Source: an uncultured Paracoccus sp. (lineage in GTDB: Bacteria; Pseudomonadota; Alphaproteobacteria; Rhodobacterales; Rhodobacteraceae). Taken from it: DNA of 64,000 nucleotides. The DNA is taken from positions 124,001-188,000 of the forward strand of contig NZ_CANMEH010000002.1 of NCBI RefSeq assembly GCF_947496875.1, in the 5' to 3' direction. The notes beneath the pieces were generated by a model. That model was not told the DNA's origin, ran no database searches, and saw nothing but the letters and a program-made list of their open reading frames with translations. Shown here one piece after another: positions 33,165 to 46,446 of this stretch; position 1 is the first letter of the stretch; each line of letters opens with the position of its first letter. A program made the position numbers and the translations under genes.

Positions 33165-34120
33165 TCACGATGACAACGCGCCTGACCCTAGGCGGCGACA
33201 CCGCCGCACCCCCTGCCGCCCGGCAGGAGATGCAGCAGCGCCTCGATCCCCTGATCGCAGAGCGGGCCCCTTGGCTGTATTCCGGACGACCGCACCACGC
33301 GCTGGCGAGATCGGTCATGATGCGCCTGCTGCGCTATCCGCGCACCATGGATCTGGCGACCGAATTTCGCGACCTGCCAACCGAGGAGATCATGCGCCGC
33401 ATCTCGGCGCTGATCGTGCGGGACCTGCGGGTCGAGGGGCTGGAAAACATTCCCGCGACCGGGCCGGCGCTGATCGTATCGAACCATCCCACGGGGATCG
33501 CGGACGGGATCGTCCTGCATGCGGTGGTGTCGGCAGTGCGCGACGACCTGTTCATCTATGCCAACCAGGACATGGTTCGGGTCCTGCCGCAGACCGAGGA
33601 ACTGATCGCGCCGGTGGAATGGCGTGTGGAAAAGCGCAGCCACGCCAAGACGAAGGCCACCATGGATTACACCCGCTCGGCGCTGGGTCAGGGCCGGATC
33701 GGGCTGATCTTTCCGTCCGGTCGGCTCGCCAAGCGGCACGGGCTGAAACTGCACGAACGCCCGTGGATGGCGAGCGCCGCGATGATCGCGCGCAAGTTCG
33801 GCGCGCCGGTCATCCCGCTGCATGTCCGGGCGCGGAACTCGGCGCTGTTCTATCTGCTCGACGCCATCCACCCGACCCTGCGCGACGTGACGCTGTTCAA
33901 CGAGGTGCTGAACAAGTCGGGCCACACCTACCGGATCACGATCGGAACGCCCCTCGACCCGGCGGACCTGCCCAAAAGCTCGGACGAGGGCATCGCGCTG
34001 CTGCGGCAGATGGTGCTGAACCTGCCGCCACCGGGCGCCAGTGCGGCGCGGATGTCGCATCTGCGCGAAGTGCGGCAGCGCCGCCGCGCCCGTCTGCACC
34101 GCCTGCCGAACGAAAGCTGA
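33161..34120 (+). CDS. 1-acyl-sn-glycerol-3-phosphate acyltransferase-like protein
   Basis: PATGPALIVSNHPTGIADGI (NHxxxxD-like), GRIGLIFPSGRLAKR; start could be ATG 33170. Confidence 0.82.
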   Translation: MITMTTRLTLGGDTAAPPAARQEMQQRLDPLIAERAPWLYSGRPHHALARSVMMRLLRYPRTMDLATEFRDLPTEEIMRRISALIVRDLRVEGLENIPATGPALIVSNHPTGIADGIVLHAVVSAVRDDLFIYANQDMVRVLPQTEELIAPVEWRVEKRSHAKTKATMDYTRSALGQGRIGLIFPSGRLAKRHGLKLHERPWMASAAMIARKFGAPVIPLHVRARNSALFYLLDAIHPTLRDVTLFNEVLNKSGHTYRITIGTPLDPADLPKSSDEGIALLRQMVLNLPPPGASAARMSHLREVRQRRRARLHRLPNES

Positions 34121-34148
34121 GGCGCATCGCGCCGGATCGGCCGGTGGC

Positions 34149-36334
<2,186 letters not shown>

Positions 36335-36453
36335 TCAGCCGTCCTGACCCGCCGTGACGGGCAAGGTGGTTGCCTAATACGTCCGCCTGACGGGCGCAAG
36401 ACGTGCGCGAGGAGACAAAGCCGTTGAAAACTCATCCATTTGCCGCCGCAACC

Positions 36454-36478
36454 GGAACTTGCGCCGTGGGCTGACGTT
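36454..36478 (+). promoter_or_regulatory. EcfG-type promoter-like motif GGAAC-N16-CGTT (exact consensus)
   Basis: ggaac ttgcgccgtgggctga cgtt; 55 nt upstream of ATG at 36534. Confidence 0.65.
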
Positions 36479-36533
36479 CCGTTGCATGGGGACCACCCGA
36501 CGCCGGTCCCACCCATTTCGCAAGGAGTTGGAG

Positions 36534-36608
36534 ATGAGTTCAATCATTTATCTCGTCGGCCTCGTCGTGGTCATCCTGTTCATCCTGTCGTTCCTGGGGC
36601 TGCGCTAA
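36534..36608 (+). CDS. 24-aa single-TM microprotein (paralog of 4723-4797)
   Basis: MSSIIYLVGLVVVILFILSFLGLR; strong AAGGAG RBS; TAATG overlap with next gene. Confidence 0.8.
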   Translation: MSSIIYLVGLVVVILFILSFLGLR

Positions 36609-37723
36609 TGGTGCGGGAAACGGCCGTGACGCCGCCGCGCGGACCAGGGCCCGAGGGCTCGGACCGCAGCTATATCGACTGGGCTGCCATCCTGGCGGGC
36701 GCCGCCATCGCCGCCGGCAGTTCGGTGGTGTTGACCACCTTTGCGGCAGGGCTGGGGCTTGGCGCCATCTCGGCCGATCCGACCGAGGGCATCAGCGGCT
36801 TCGGCCTGGTTCTGACCGCCCTCTTCACGGCCATCTCGATGGTCGCGGTCTACATGCTTGGCGGCTACATCGCCGGCCGCATGCGCAAGCGGGTCGATGC
36901 GGCCGACAAGGATGAGATCACCGCCCGCGACGGCATCCACGGGCTGGTCGTCTGGGCGTTGGGCATGCTGGTCGGCGGCATGCTGGCCATGAACGCCGTC
37001 GGCAGCGGCGCCCGCGCCGTGGGTTCGGCAGCGGGCACGGCCGTCGAGGCGGCGGGGTCCGCCGTCGGCGGCGTCGCGCAGGGCGCCGGGCAACTGGCCG
37101 GTGGCGCGATCTCGGGCGTCGGCCAGATGGTCGGCGGTGCGGCATCGGGGGCCGGTCAGCTGGCCGCCGGCGCAACCGAGAATGCGGGCGAGTTGAGCGA
37201 CATGCTGCCCGAAGGCATGCAGGCCAATCCGCTCGACTATCTCACCGACGGATTGCTGCGGCAGGACGAACCCGGCGCCGGCTATTCCGAGGCGGCGCTG
37301 CGCCGCGAGGTGTCGGGCATCATCATGACGCTGGTGCGCACGGGCGAGATCAGCGAGGCGGACCAGCAGTATCTGCGCTCCGCCGTCGCCGCGCGGACCG
37401 GTCTGTCCGAGGCCGAGGTGAACCAGCGCGTCCAGCAGGCAATCGCGCAGGCCCGGCAGATCCGCCAGGAGGCAGAGCAGCGGCTGGAAGAAGCCGAGCA
37501 GGCGCTGCAGCAGGCCCGCCAGGAAGCCGAGGCCGCGGTCGCGAACGCCAAGGAGGAGGCCATCCAGGCAGCCGAGAACACCCGCCAGGCCGGCGTGCTG
37601 ACCGCCTTCCTTCTCGCGGCCTCGTCGCTGCTGGCCGCGGTCGCCGCCTATATCGGCGCCGTTCGCGGTGGGCGTCACCGCGACGAAAACAAGCTGTGGG
37701 GCGGTCTGCGCTATCACCGCTGA
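36608..37723 (+). CDS. Membrane protein with Gly/Ala-rich linker and long coiled coil
   Basis: ATG overlaps microprotein stop; SYIDWAAILAGAAIAAGSSVVLTTFAAGLGLGAIS..., Ala/Gly/Gln repeats, coiled coil RQIRQEAEQRLEEAEQALQQARQEAEAAVANAKEEA, C-terminal TM. Confidence 0.82.
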   Translation: MVRETAVTPPRGPGPEGSDRSYIDWAAILAGAAIAAGSSVVLTTFAAGLGLGAISADPTEGISGFGLVLTALFTAISMVAVYMLGGYIAGRMRKRVDAADKDEITARDGIHGLVVWALGMLVGGMLAMNAVGSGARAVGSAAGTAVEAAGSAVGGVAQGAGQLAGGAISGVGQMVGGAASGAGQLAAGATENAGELSDMLPEGMQANPLDYLTDGLLRQDEPGAGYSEAALRREVSGIIMTLVRTGEISEADQQYLRSAVAARTGLSEAEVNQRVQQAIAQARQIRQEAEQRLEEAEQALQQARQEAEAAVANAKEEAIQAAENTRQAGVLTAFLLAASSLLAAVAAYIGAVRGGRHRDENKLWGGLRYHR

Positions 37724-37742
37724 ACCACATGAGACGCCAGAG

Positions 37743-37771
37743 AGACCCGCCACCCACGGCGGGTCTTTTTT
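37743..37771 (+). terminator. Rho-independent terminator
   Basis: AGACCCGCC-ACCCAC-GGCGGGTCT followed by a T run. Confidence 0.9.
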
Positions 37772-37816
37772 GTGTCCGATCTTTGAAATGCCCGCCTCGC
37801 AACCCAGATCAGGGGC

Positions 37817-39226
37817 ATGACAGCACCTCGGTTCGACAACAGCTATGCCCGACTCGGTTCCGGGTTCTTTTCCCGCACCGCGCCGACGCCGGTGCCCCAG
37901 CCGGAGTTGATCGCGCTCAATCGCGACCTCGCCCTTCGCCTCGGACTGGACGCCGACTGGCTGTCCGGACCCGATGGCGTGGCGATGCTGGCCGGCAACG
38001 CCCTGCCCGACGGGGCGGAACCCATAGCCCAGGCCTATGCCGGACATCAGTTCGGCGGGCTGTCGCCGCAACTGGGCGACGGTCGCGCGGTGCTGCTGGG
38101 CGAAGTCGTGGCGCCGGACGGCGCACGGTTCGACGTGCAGCTGAAAGGGTCCGGGCCGACCCCGTTTTCACGCCGGGGCGATGGCCGGGCATGGCTGGGC
38201 CCGGTGCTGCGCGAATATCTCGTCAGCGAGTTCATGGCCGCAATGGGCGTGCCCACCACGCGAGCCCTGGCCGCCGTGACCACTGGCGAGCCGGTGTGGC
38301 GGGAGACCGCCCTGCCCGGCGCCGTCCTGACCCGCGTGGCGTCAAGCCATGTGCGGGTCGGCACGTTCGAGTTCTTCGCGATCCGCGGGGATACCGACCG
38401 GCTGCGGGCACTGACCGAGCACGTGATCGCGCGGCACTACCCGGACGCGGGCGACGCGCTGGGGATGCTCAGGGGCGTGGTGGCGCGCCAGGCCGAGACG
38501 GTGGCACAGTGGATGGCCCTGGGGTTCATCCACGGCGTGATGAACACCGACAACATGGCCGTGTCGGGGGAAACCATCGACTATGGCCCCTGCGCCTTCA
38601 TGGACGCCTATCATCCCGAGACGGTGTTTTCGTCGATCGACCGGGGCGGGCGCTATGCCTGGGCGGAACAGCCCCGGGTGGCGGTCTGGAACCTTGCGCA
38701 GCTGGCCAGCTGCCTCATTCCGCTAATGGGTGAGCAGGAAAGCGCGATCAGGGACGCGACCGAGGTCGTGCATGGATTTCCGGGCCTCTACCAGGCGGCC
38801 TGGCTGCGCCGTTTCGGGGACAAGCTCGGGATTGCCGATGCGACCGAGGGCGATCGCCCGCTGATCGAACGGCTGCTCGATCTCATGGCCGCGCAGCAGG
38901 CCGATTTCACCCGGGTGTTCCACGGGCTTGCCGCGGATACGGCCGCGGCCGAGTTCAGCGATCCGGCGCCGTTCCGCGACTGGCAGGCGGACTGGCGCGC
39001 CCGCAAGCCCGATCTGGATCTGGCTGCACGGACGAACCCGGTCCGGATCCCGCGCAATCACCGCATCCAGCAGGCGATCGACGCGGGTCTGACCGGGGAT
39101 TTCGCCCTGTTCCACCGGCTGGCGCTCGCCTGGACTGCCCCGTTCGACACCCGCGCGGAATGGGAAGACTTGGCCGCGGCGCCCGCCCCGGGCGAGGAGG
39201 TTCGATTGACCTTCTGCGGTACCTGA
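37817..39226 (+). CDS. selO: Protein adenylyltransferase SelO
   Basis: [28 protein letters not shown]...[23 protein letters not shown]...[45 protein letters not shown]; ends TFCGT. Confidence 0.95.
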   Translation: MTAPRFDNSYARLGSGFFSRTAPTPVPQPELIALNRDLALRLGLDADWLSGPDGVAMLAGNALPDGAEPIAQAYAGHQFGGLSPQLGDGRAVLLGEVVAPDGARFDVQLKGSGPTPFSRRGDGRAWLGPVLREYLVSEFMAAMGVPTTRALAAVTTGEPVWRETALPGAVLTRVASSHVRVGTFEFFAIRGDTDRLRALTEHVIARHYPDAGDALGMLRGVVARQAETVAQWMALGFIHGVMNTDNMAVSGETIDYGPCAFMDAYHPETVFSSIDRGGRYAWAEQPRVAVWNLAQLASCLIPLMGEQESAIRDATEVVHGFPGLYQAAWLRRFGDKLGIADATEGDRPLIERLLDLMAAQQADFTRVFHGLAADTAAAEFSDPAPFRDWQADWRARKPDLDLAARTNPVRIPRNHRIQQAIDAGLTGDFALFHRLALAWTAPFDTRAEWEDLAAAPAPGEEVRLTFCGT

Positions 39227-39266
39227 GGCTGGCAGCCGATCGATTCCCTGTGGCAGACTGGCCGGC

Positions 39267-40010
39267 ATGATCCTGCGACTGGCAAGCTATAACCTGCACA
39301 AGTGCCGTGGCCTGACGGGGCCGCATGCGCCCGAGCGCAACCTCGCGGTCATTGCTGACCTGAAGGCCGACATCGTCGCTCTGCAAGAGGTCGATTTCCG
39401 GTTTGGTGCCCGGCCCGAGGCGCTGCCGCGCGCGCTGATCCGCGAGGTCACCGGCCTTGTCCCCGCGCCCCATCTGGGCACCACCGCGCTGTCGCTGGGC
39501 TGGCACGGCCAGACCGTGCTGCTGCGCCCCGAGCTTGCGGCCGAGGCACGGCTGCGGCGGCTGCCGCTGCCCGGCATCGAACCGCGCGGCGCGCTGGCCG
39601 TGATTCTGCCGACGCTGACCATCGTGGCCGTGCATCTGGGGCTGGCCCGCTCGTCCCGTCGGGCGCAGTTGCAGCGGCTGATCGCCAAGGCCACCCGGAT
39701 CGGGGGCGAGGCCGTGGTCCTGACCGGCGATTTCAACGAATGGCGCGACGACCGCGGGCTCGAATCGCTCAAGCCGTTTACCGTGGTCGCGCCGGGGCCC
39801 AGCTGGCCCGCACCGTTCCCGCAGTTGCGATATGACCGGATCGCGGTATCGCCGGCACTGGATGTGACCGACTGTTCCGTCTTCGATTCCGCGCTGGCCC
39901 GGCGCGCTTCCGACCATCTGCCGATCTGGGCGGATCTGGAACCGGCGGCGCAGGCCGGCCGCGCGACCGGCGCCAGCGACGGGATCCCCGACGCGTCTGC
40001 GTTCGGGTAG
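39267..40010 (+). CDS. Endonuclease/exonuclease/phosphatase family protein
   Basis: LRLASYNLHKCRGLTGP...ADIVALQEVDFRF...VVLTGDFNEWRDDRGL...ASDHLPIWADL. Confidence 0.9.
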   Translation: MILRLASYNLHKCRGLTGPHAPERNLAVIADLKADIVALQEVDFRFGARPEALPRALIREVTGLVPAPHLGTTALSLGWHGQTVLLRPELAAEARLRRLPLPGIEPRGALAVILPTLTIVAVHLGLARSSRRAQLQRLIAKATRIGGEAVVLTGDFNEWRDDRGLESLKPFTVVAPGPSWPAPFPQLRYDRIAVSPALDVTDCSVFDSALARRASDHLPIWADLEPAAQAGRATGASDGIPDASAFG

Positions 40011-40094
40011 AATGCGCCGCGCCTCCGTTTGCCTCGCGTCGCGTTTCGCGGCTTTCCCTGTGGGGCGGCCGGGGCTAGAACCCGCCAAACCTGA

Positions 40095-41393
<1,299 letters not shown>

Positions 41394-41440
41394 AGCCCGC
41401 GGCGCAAGCCGACGCGACCCCCTTATCGAGAGGAGCGACC

Positions 41441-42004
41441 ATGCACCACGATCCCCTGAGCTTTCTGCGCCAGCGCCGGTCCCATCCACCCAGGACGCTG
41501 CAGCCGCCCGCCCCGGACCGGGAGGAACTGACCGACCTGCTGACGCTGGCGGCGCGGGTGCCGGATCATGGCAAGCTGGAGCCGTGGCGGTTCGTGGTCC
41601 TGGAACGCCCCGCCCTCGAACGGCTGGCACCGCTGCTGGCCGATCACGTCACGCGGACCGGGGGGGACGCGGCAGCCGCGCAGAAGGCGCGCGATGCGTT
41701 CGGGTCGCCCCTGATCGTGGCGGTCGTGTCGTCCCCCAAGGACCATCCCAAGGTTCCAGAATGGGAACAGTTCCTGTCCGCCGGCGCGGTATGCCTGTCC
41801 CTGCTCAACGGTGCTCTGGCCGCGGGCTATGGCGCATCCTGGCTGACCGGGCCCGCCGCCGAGCCGGATTTTGCCCGCGCGCATCTGGGATTGCAGCAAG
41901 GTGAACGGATCGTCGGGTTCATCCATATCGGCACCCGCGGCAGTGCCGAGATACCCGATCGGCCCCGTCCCGACGTGGCGTCGCGCACGACCTACCTTTC
42001 ATGA
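41441..42004 (+). CDS. Nitroreductase family protein
   Basis: FLRQRRSHPPRTLQPPAPDREELTDLLTLAARVPDHGKLEPWRFVVLER; YdjA-like nitroreductase. Confidence 0.88.
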   Translation: MHHDPLSFLRQRRSHPPRTLQPPAPDREELTDLLTLAARVPDHGKLEPWRFVVLERPALERLAPLLADHVTRTGGDAAAAQKARDAFGSPLIVAVVSSPKDHPKVPEWEQFLSAGAVCLSLLNGALAAGYGASWLTGPAAEPDFARAHLGLQQGERIVGFIHIGTRGSAEIPDRPRPDVASRTTYLS

Positions 42005-42696
42005 CCGCTGCGGTCCTCGCGCTGATCCGCGGCTGGCTCGACCTGCTGCGTCCGCGCATCTTCCGGGTTCTCGCGCTGGGGGTCGGGCTGACCCTGCTGC
42101 TGTTCGTGGTTCTGCAGGTGGCGGTGTTCTGGGCCATCCGCGCGATCGGCCCCGATCAGCTGACCCTGCCATGGGTCGGCCCGATCGAGATCGGCTCCGC
42201 CCTGTCATGGGGATCCCTGGCATTGTTCCCGGTCCTGGGCTTCTTCTTGATGGCGCCGGTCGCGGCAGGATTCGCGGGTCTGTTCACCGAACAGGTGGCC
42301 GACACTGTCGAGGCGGTGCATTATCCGGCAGATCGGGGGCGTTCCGGTGACTTCGCCGACGGTGTGCTGGAATCGCTAGCCGTTGTTGCCGCGGCGCTGG
42401 GGGTTGCCGTCGGCCTGCTGGTCCTGACTCCGCTGATCGGCCCGCTCGCCCCGGTCGCATTCTATCTGGCCAACGGGTGGCTGCTGGGTCGCGAGTTCTT
42501 TCAGATGGCCACGCGTCGACATCTTCCGGACGACCGCGCCGCCGACTTGCGGCGCAGGCGCGGGGTTGCGGTCACGCTGCTGGGCGTGGGGGTCGCGGTG
42601 CTGCTGACGATCCCGGTGCTGAACATCGCGGTACCGGTGCTGGCCGCCGCGTCATTCACCCATCTGTTCCACCTGGTCAGGCGCCCGGGCGATTGA
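42001..42696 (+). CDS. EI24/CysZ-like membrane protein
   Basis: Multi-TM EI24-type pattern: LIGPLAPVAFYLANGWLLGREFFQMATRRHLPDDRAADLRRRRGVAVTLLGVGVAVLLTIPVLNIAVPVLAAASFTHLFH. Confidence 0.85.
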   Translation: MTAAVLALIRGWLDLLRPRIFRVLALGVGLTLLLFVVLQVAVFWAIRAIGPDQLTLPWVGPIEIGSALSWGSLALFPVLGFFLMAPVAAGFAGLFTEQVADTVEAVHYPADRGRSGDFADGVLESLAVVAAALGVAVGLLVLTPLIGPLAPVAFYLANGWLLGREFFQMATRRHLPDDRAADLRRRRGVAVTLLGVGVAVLLTIPVLNIAVPVLAAASFTHLFHLVRRPGD

Positions 42697-42946
42697 AGTT
42701 CCGCATGTCGTCCCGGGTGATGATGTCGCCCAGGATGACCCAGGCGATCACCGCAAATATCAGCGTGGCCAACAGGGTCGCCCACAGCGCCTTGCGCAGC
42801 AGCTGGGGATCGTGCGGCGCCCCGGCGGGCGTGCCCGGGACCACCTCGCCCGCGTCTTCCTGGCTGCGATGTCCGAGGGGCAGCATCAGGAACAGGCACA
42901 GGAACCACAGTGTCACATAAAGAACCAGGCCGCCGGTGATCGACAT
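42677..42946 (-). CDS. DUF1467 family protein
   Basis: MSITGGLVLYVTLWFLCLFLMLPLGHRSQEDAGEVVPGTPAGAPHDPQLLRKALWATLLATLIFAVIAWV. Confidence 0.88.
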   Translation of the reverse strand: MSITGGLVLYVTLWFLCLFLMLPLGHRSQEDAGEVVPGTPAGAPHDPQLLRKALWATLLATLIFAVIAWVILGDIITRDDMRNFNRPGA

Positions 42947-42947
42947 C

Positions 42948-43352
42948 TCAGACCTGTTCCAGTTCGATCAGGCAGCCGTCGAAATCCTTGGGATGCAGGA
43001 ACAGGACGGGCTTTCCATGCGCCCCGATCCGCGGTTCCCCGTCGCCCAGCACCCGCGCGCCGCCGGCCTTCATCTGGTCGCGTGCAGAAAGGATGTCGTC
43101 CACTTCGAAACACATGTGGTGGATGCCGCCTGCCGGATTCTTGTCGAGAAACCCGAGGATCGGGCTGTCTTCGCCCAGGGGGTACAGCAATTCGATCTTG
43201 GTGTTGGGCAGTTCGATGAACACCACGGTGACGCCGTGATCGGGTTCGTCCTGCGGATCGCGGACCGTCGCCCCCAGCGTGTCGCGATAGCGCGCAGCCG
43301 CTGCCTGCAGGTCGGGAACGGCAATCGCGACGTGATTCAGACGACCAATCAT
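42948..43352 (-). CDS. mce: Methylmalonyl-CoA epimerase
   Basis: MIGRLNHVAIAVPDLQAAAARYRDTLGA...IELLYPLGEDSPILGFLDKNPAGGIHHMCFEVDDI. Confidence 0.95.
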   Translation of the reverse strand: MIGRLNHVAIAVPDLQAAAARYRDTLGATVRDPQDEPDHGVTVVFIELPNTKIELLYPLGEDSPILGFLDKNPAGGIHHMCFEVDDILSARDQMKAGGARVLGDGEPRIGAHGKPVLFLHPKDFDGCLIELEQV

Positions 43353-43429
43353 GCTGGTTTCTCCTTTGGCGTGGCCCGCTTCTAGGCCGCACCGAGGCGG
43401 GGGAAAAGGGGCCGCGGATCGCAGTCGCG

Positions 43430-43444
43430 TTAACGGGGCATTAG
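43430..43444. promoter_or_regulatory. CtrA-like motif TTAA-N7-TTAG
   Basis: TTAACGGGGCATTAG in the divergent mce/response-regulator intergenic region; one mismatch from TTAA-N7-TTAA. Confidence 0.35.
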
Positions 43445-43508
43445 GTCGCGCGACATAGGGTCTGACCTCAGCGATTCGTCGGTGCCGTGCGAAAGGAGCT
43501 TGCCGCCC

Positions 43509-44240
43509 ATGGACGACAGGAATGCCCCGGTCACGAAAGATCCTGCGCCGAAGGGTCGAGGCACCGTTCGCGACCGCCCGCTGACCGGACTGACGGTCCT
43601 GGTGGTGGAGGATTCCCGTTTCGCGTCCGAAGCATTGCGGCTGTTGTGCCTGCGTTCGGGTGCGCGCATCCGGCGCGCCGACAGCCTGCGATCGGCCGGG
43701 CGCCACATGCTGTCGCACCGTCCGGCCGTGGCGGTCGTCGATGTGGGCCTGCCGGACGGCAGCGGTGCAGAGCTGATCAGAACCTGGGCGGAGACCGGCC
43801 GCCGGGTGCCGGTGCTGCTGGGCATGTCGGGTGACCCCGACAACGAGGCCGTGGCAATGGCCGCCGGTGCCGACGGGTTCCTGCTGAAGCCGGTCGAGAG
43901 CCTGGCGGTGTTCCAGCAGGCCATCCTGTCGAAGCTGCCGCCCGAGGACCGCCCCGCCGGACCGCGTCTCGTGGCCGACGAGACCATCATTCCCGACAGT
44001 GGCGCGTTGCGCGACGATCTGGTCCACGTGGCCGAGGTTCTGGCGGCATCCGACACGACCGAGTCGATCGACTACATCGCCCGCTTCCTTGCCGGGGTGG
44101 CGCGGTCGTCGCACGATCCCGGCCTGACCGACGCGGCAAGCGCGCTCGCCCGCGATCATTCGGCCGGGCGGGCCCTGGCAGCCGACCTGGCGCGGGTCAG
44201 CGGGATGGTCCAGGACCGGCTGTCAGCTGCCAACCGCTGA
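43509..44240 (+). CDS. Response regulator (REC) with uncharacterised helical C-terminal domain
   Basis: LTVLVVEDSRFASEALRLLC...AVAVVDVGLPDGSGAELI...LLGMSGDPDNEAVAMAAGADGFLLKPV; conserved REC acidic, Asp, Ser/Thr and Lys positions. Confidence 0.85.
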   Translation: MDDRNAPVTKDPAPKGRGTVRDRPLTGLTVLVVEDSRFASEALRLLCLRSGARIRRADSLRSAGRHMLSHRPAVAVVDVGLPDGSGAELIRTWAETGRRVPVLLGMSGDPDNEAVAMAAGADGFLLKPVESLAVFQQAILSKLPPEDRPAGPRLVADETIIPDSGALRDDLVHVAEVLAASDTTESIDYIARFLAGVARSSHDPGLTDAASALARDHSAGRALAADLARVSGMVQDRLSAANR

Positions 44241-44276
44241 TCCCGCCGTGGGCCGAGCACGCGGCTGCCGGGCATT

Positions 44277-44545
44277 TCAGCCCAGCAAGCCCGGATCGCG
44301 CCCCAGATCCAGTCTCGGAAAGATCGTCCGTTCGATCATCCCTGCATCCGTCCCGAACAACCCCCGCATGGCCCAGCCCGCATAGGCGCGCACGTCGCGT
44401 CGGCATCAAGTCGCGCTGCTGATAGAGCGCATTATCCGCCAGACCCGGCCAGTCGCCGATCACCCGGGCGGACTGCCCCGCCCGCGAAAAGCAGCGCGCC
44501 CCCCGTGCCATGGTCCGTCCCGGCGGACCCGTTCTCGCGCCGGGG
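44277..44545 (-). pseudogene. Frameshifted C-terminal remnant of a DUF1501 family protein
   Basis: Three frames in series: RENGSAGTDHGTGGALLFAGGAVRPG / RVIGDWPGLADNALYQQRDLMPTR / DVRAYAGWAMRGLFGTDAGMIERTIFPRLDLGRDPGLLG*. Confidence 0.75.
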
Positions 44546-44581
44546 CGCATGTCACGGTTGGCTGAGCGACCGCGGGGCCGA

Positions 44582-46360
44582 TCAGCTTTCCCGCGGCAGC
44601 ACCCGCAGCCGCAATTCGCGCAGCTGTTCGTTCGTGGGCTCGCTAGGCGCCCCCATCATCAGGTCCTCGGCGCGCTGGTTCATCGGGAACATGATGACCT
44701 CGCGGATGTTCACCTCGTCGGCCAGCAACATCACGATGCGGTCGATCCCCGCCGCGCAGCCGCCGTGCGGGGGCGCACCATAGCGGAACGCCTTGACCAT
44801 GCCGCCGAACCGCTTTTCGACCTCGTCGCGTCCGTATCCCGCGATCTCGAAGGCCTTGAACATGATCTCGGGCTTGTGGTTGCGGATGGCGCCGCTGACC
44901 AGCTCGTAGCCGTTGCAGGCAAGGTCGTATTGATAGCCGAGCACCTGCAGCGGATCGCCGGCCAGCGCGTCCATTCCGCCCTGCGGCATCGAGAACGGGT
45001 TGTGGCTGAAGTCGATGCGGCCGTCCTCGCCCCTCTCGTACATCGGGAAGTCCACGATCCAGGCGAACCTGAACTGGTCTTCGTCGATCAGGCCCAACTC
45101 GCGCCCGATTTCGGTCCGCGCGCGGCCGGCGACGGCCTCGAAGGTCTCGGGCTTGCCGCCGAGGAAGAACACGGCGTCGCCCTGATCCAGAGCCAGGGCA
45201 GTGCGGAGGGCCTCGGTCTGCTCAGCGCCAAGCGCCTTGGCAACGGGGCCTGCGGCCTCGGTGGTCCCGTCATCGGCCTTGCGCCAGAAGATATACCCCA
45301 TCCCGGGCAGCCCCTGCTGCTGCGCAAAGGCGTTCATCCGGTCCGCGAACTTGCGCGATCCGCCGCCCGGCGCCGGGATGGCGCGGACCTCAGTCCCCTC
45401 CTGCTCCAGCAGCTTGGCGAAGATGCCGAAGCCACTGCCGCGGAAATGGTCGGATACGTCCACCATCTCGATCGGGTTGCGCAGGTCGGGCTTGTCGGTG
45501 CCGTATTTCCGCATCGACTCGGCGTAGGGGATGCGCGGCCAGTCGGGATCGACCCGGCGGCCGCCACCGAATTCCTCGAACAACCCCTGGATCACCGGCT
45601 GTACGGCCGTGAACACGTCCTCCTGCTCGACGAAGCTCATCTCGACGTCGAGCTGATAGAAATCCGTCGGGCTGCGGTCGGCGCGCGGATCCTCGTCGCG
45701 GAAGCAGGGGGCGATCTGGAAATAGCGGTCGAATCCCGCGACCATGATCAGCTGCTTGAACTGCTGCGGCGCCTGCGGCAGCGCGTAGAAGCGGCCGGGA
45801 TGCAGGCGCGACGGCACCAAGAAGTCGCGCGCGCCCTCGGGCGACGAGGCGGTGATGATCGGGGTCTGGAACTCGGTGAAGCCCGCATCCCACATCGCGT
45901 CGCGCAGCCATTTCACGACCCGCGACCGCAGCATGATGTTGTTGTGCAGGCTGTCGCGGCGCAGGTCGATGAAGCGATAGGCCAGCCGGGTTTCCTCAGG
46001 GTAGTCCTGATCGCCGAAGACCGGCAGCGGCAGGTCGTCTGCGGGGCCGAGCACCTCGACCGCGCTGGCATAGACCTCGATCTCGCCGGTGGGCAGCCGG
46101 GGATTGACCAGCGCGGCATTGCGCAGCTTGACCCGGCCGTCGATGCGGATGACGGTTTCGGCGCGCAGTCGCTCCAGCGTCGCAAAGGCGGGGCTGTCGC
46201 TGTCGGCGATGACCTGGGTGATGCCGTAATGATCGCGCAGGTCGATGAAGAGCACGCCGCCGTGGTCGCGGACCCGGTGCACCCACCCCGACAGACGGAC
46301 CTGCGATCCGGCATCGGCGGCGGTCAGCTGGCCGCAGGTATGGCTGCGATAGGCGTTCAT
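44582..46360 (-). CDS. aspS: Aspartyl-tRNA synthetase
   Basis: [51 protein letters not shown]...[24 protein letters not shown]...[17 protein letters not shown]. Confidence 0.97.
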   Translation of the reverse strand: MNAYRSHTCGQLTAADAGSQVRLSGWVHRVRDHGGVLFIDLRDHYGITQVIADSDSPAFATLERLRAETVIRIDGRVKLRNAALVNPRLPTGEIEVYASAVEVLGPADDLPLPVFGDQDYPEETRLAYRFIDLRRDSLHNNIMLRSRVVKWLRDAMWDAGFTEFQTPIITASSPEGARDFLVPSRLHPGRFYALPQAPQQFKQLIMVAGFDRYFQIAPCFRDEDPRADRSPTDFYQLDVEMSFVEQEDVFTAVQPVIQGLFEEFGGGRRVDPDWPRIPYAESMRKYGTDKPDLRNPIEMVDVSDHFRGSGFGIFAKLLEQEGTEVRAIPAPGGGSRKFADRMNAFAQQQGLPGMGYIFWRKADDGTTEAAGPVAKALGAEQTEALRTALALDQGDAVFFLGGKPETFEAVAGRARTEIGRELGLIDEDQFRFAWIVDFPMYERGEDGRIDFSHNPFSMPQGGMDALAGDPLQVLGYQYDLACNGYELVSGAIRNHKPEIMFKAFEIAGYGRDEVEKRFGGMVKAFRYGAPPHGGCAAGIDRIVMLLADEVNIREVIMFPMNQRAEDLMMGAPSEPTNEQLRELRLRVLPRES

Positions 46361-46446
46361 CATCGATCCCCTTGACGTCAGGCCCCGCATCAACCTTTTT
46401 GCACTTGCGAAGTCAAGGCGGCCACCAGAACCGGGAAATCGCAGCG

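Noticed and set aside
44197-44550. 117-aa minus-strand ORF as an intact gene
   Set aside because: Only its middle part matches the DUF1501 remnant in frame; better explained as a frameshifted pseudogene.
44510-46375. 621-aa plus-strand ORF
   Set aside because: Antisense to aspS; shadow ORF.
46363-46446. CCTTGAC...GTCAAGG dyad between aspS and DUF3147
   Set aside because: More simply two divergent sigma70-type -35 TTGAC elements; not enough to call an operator.
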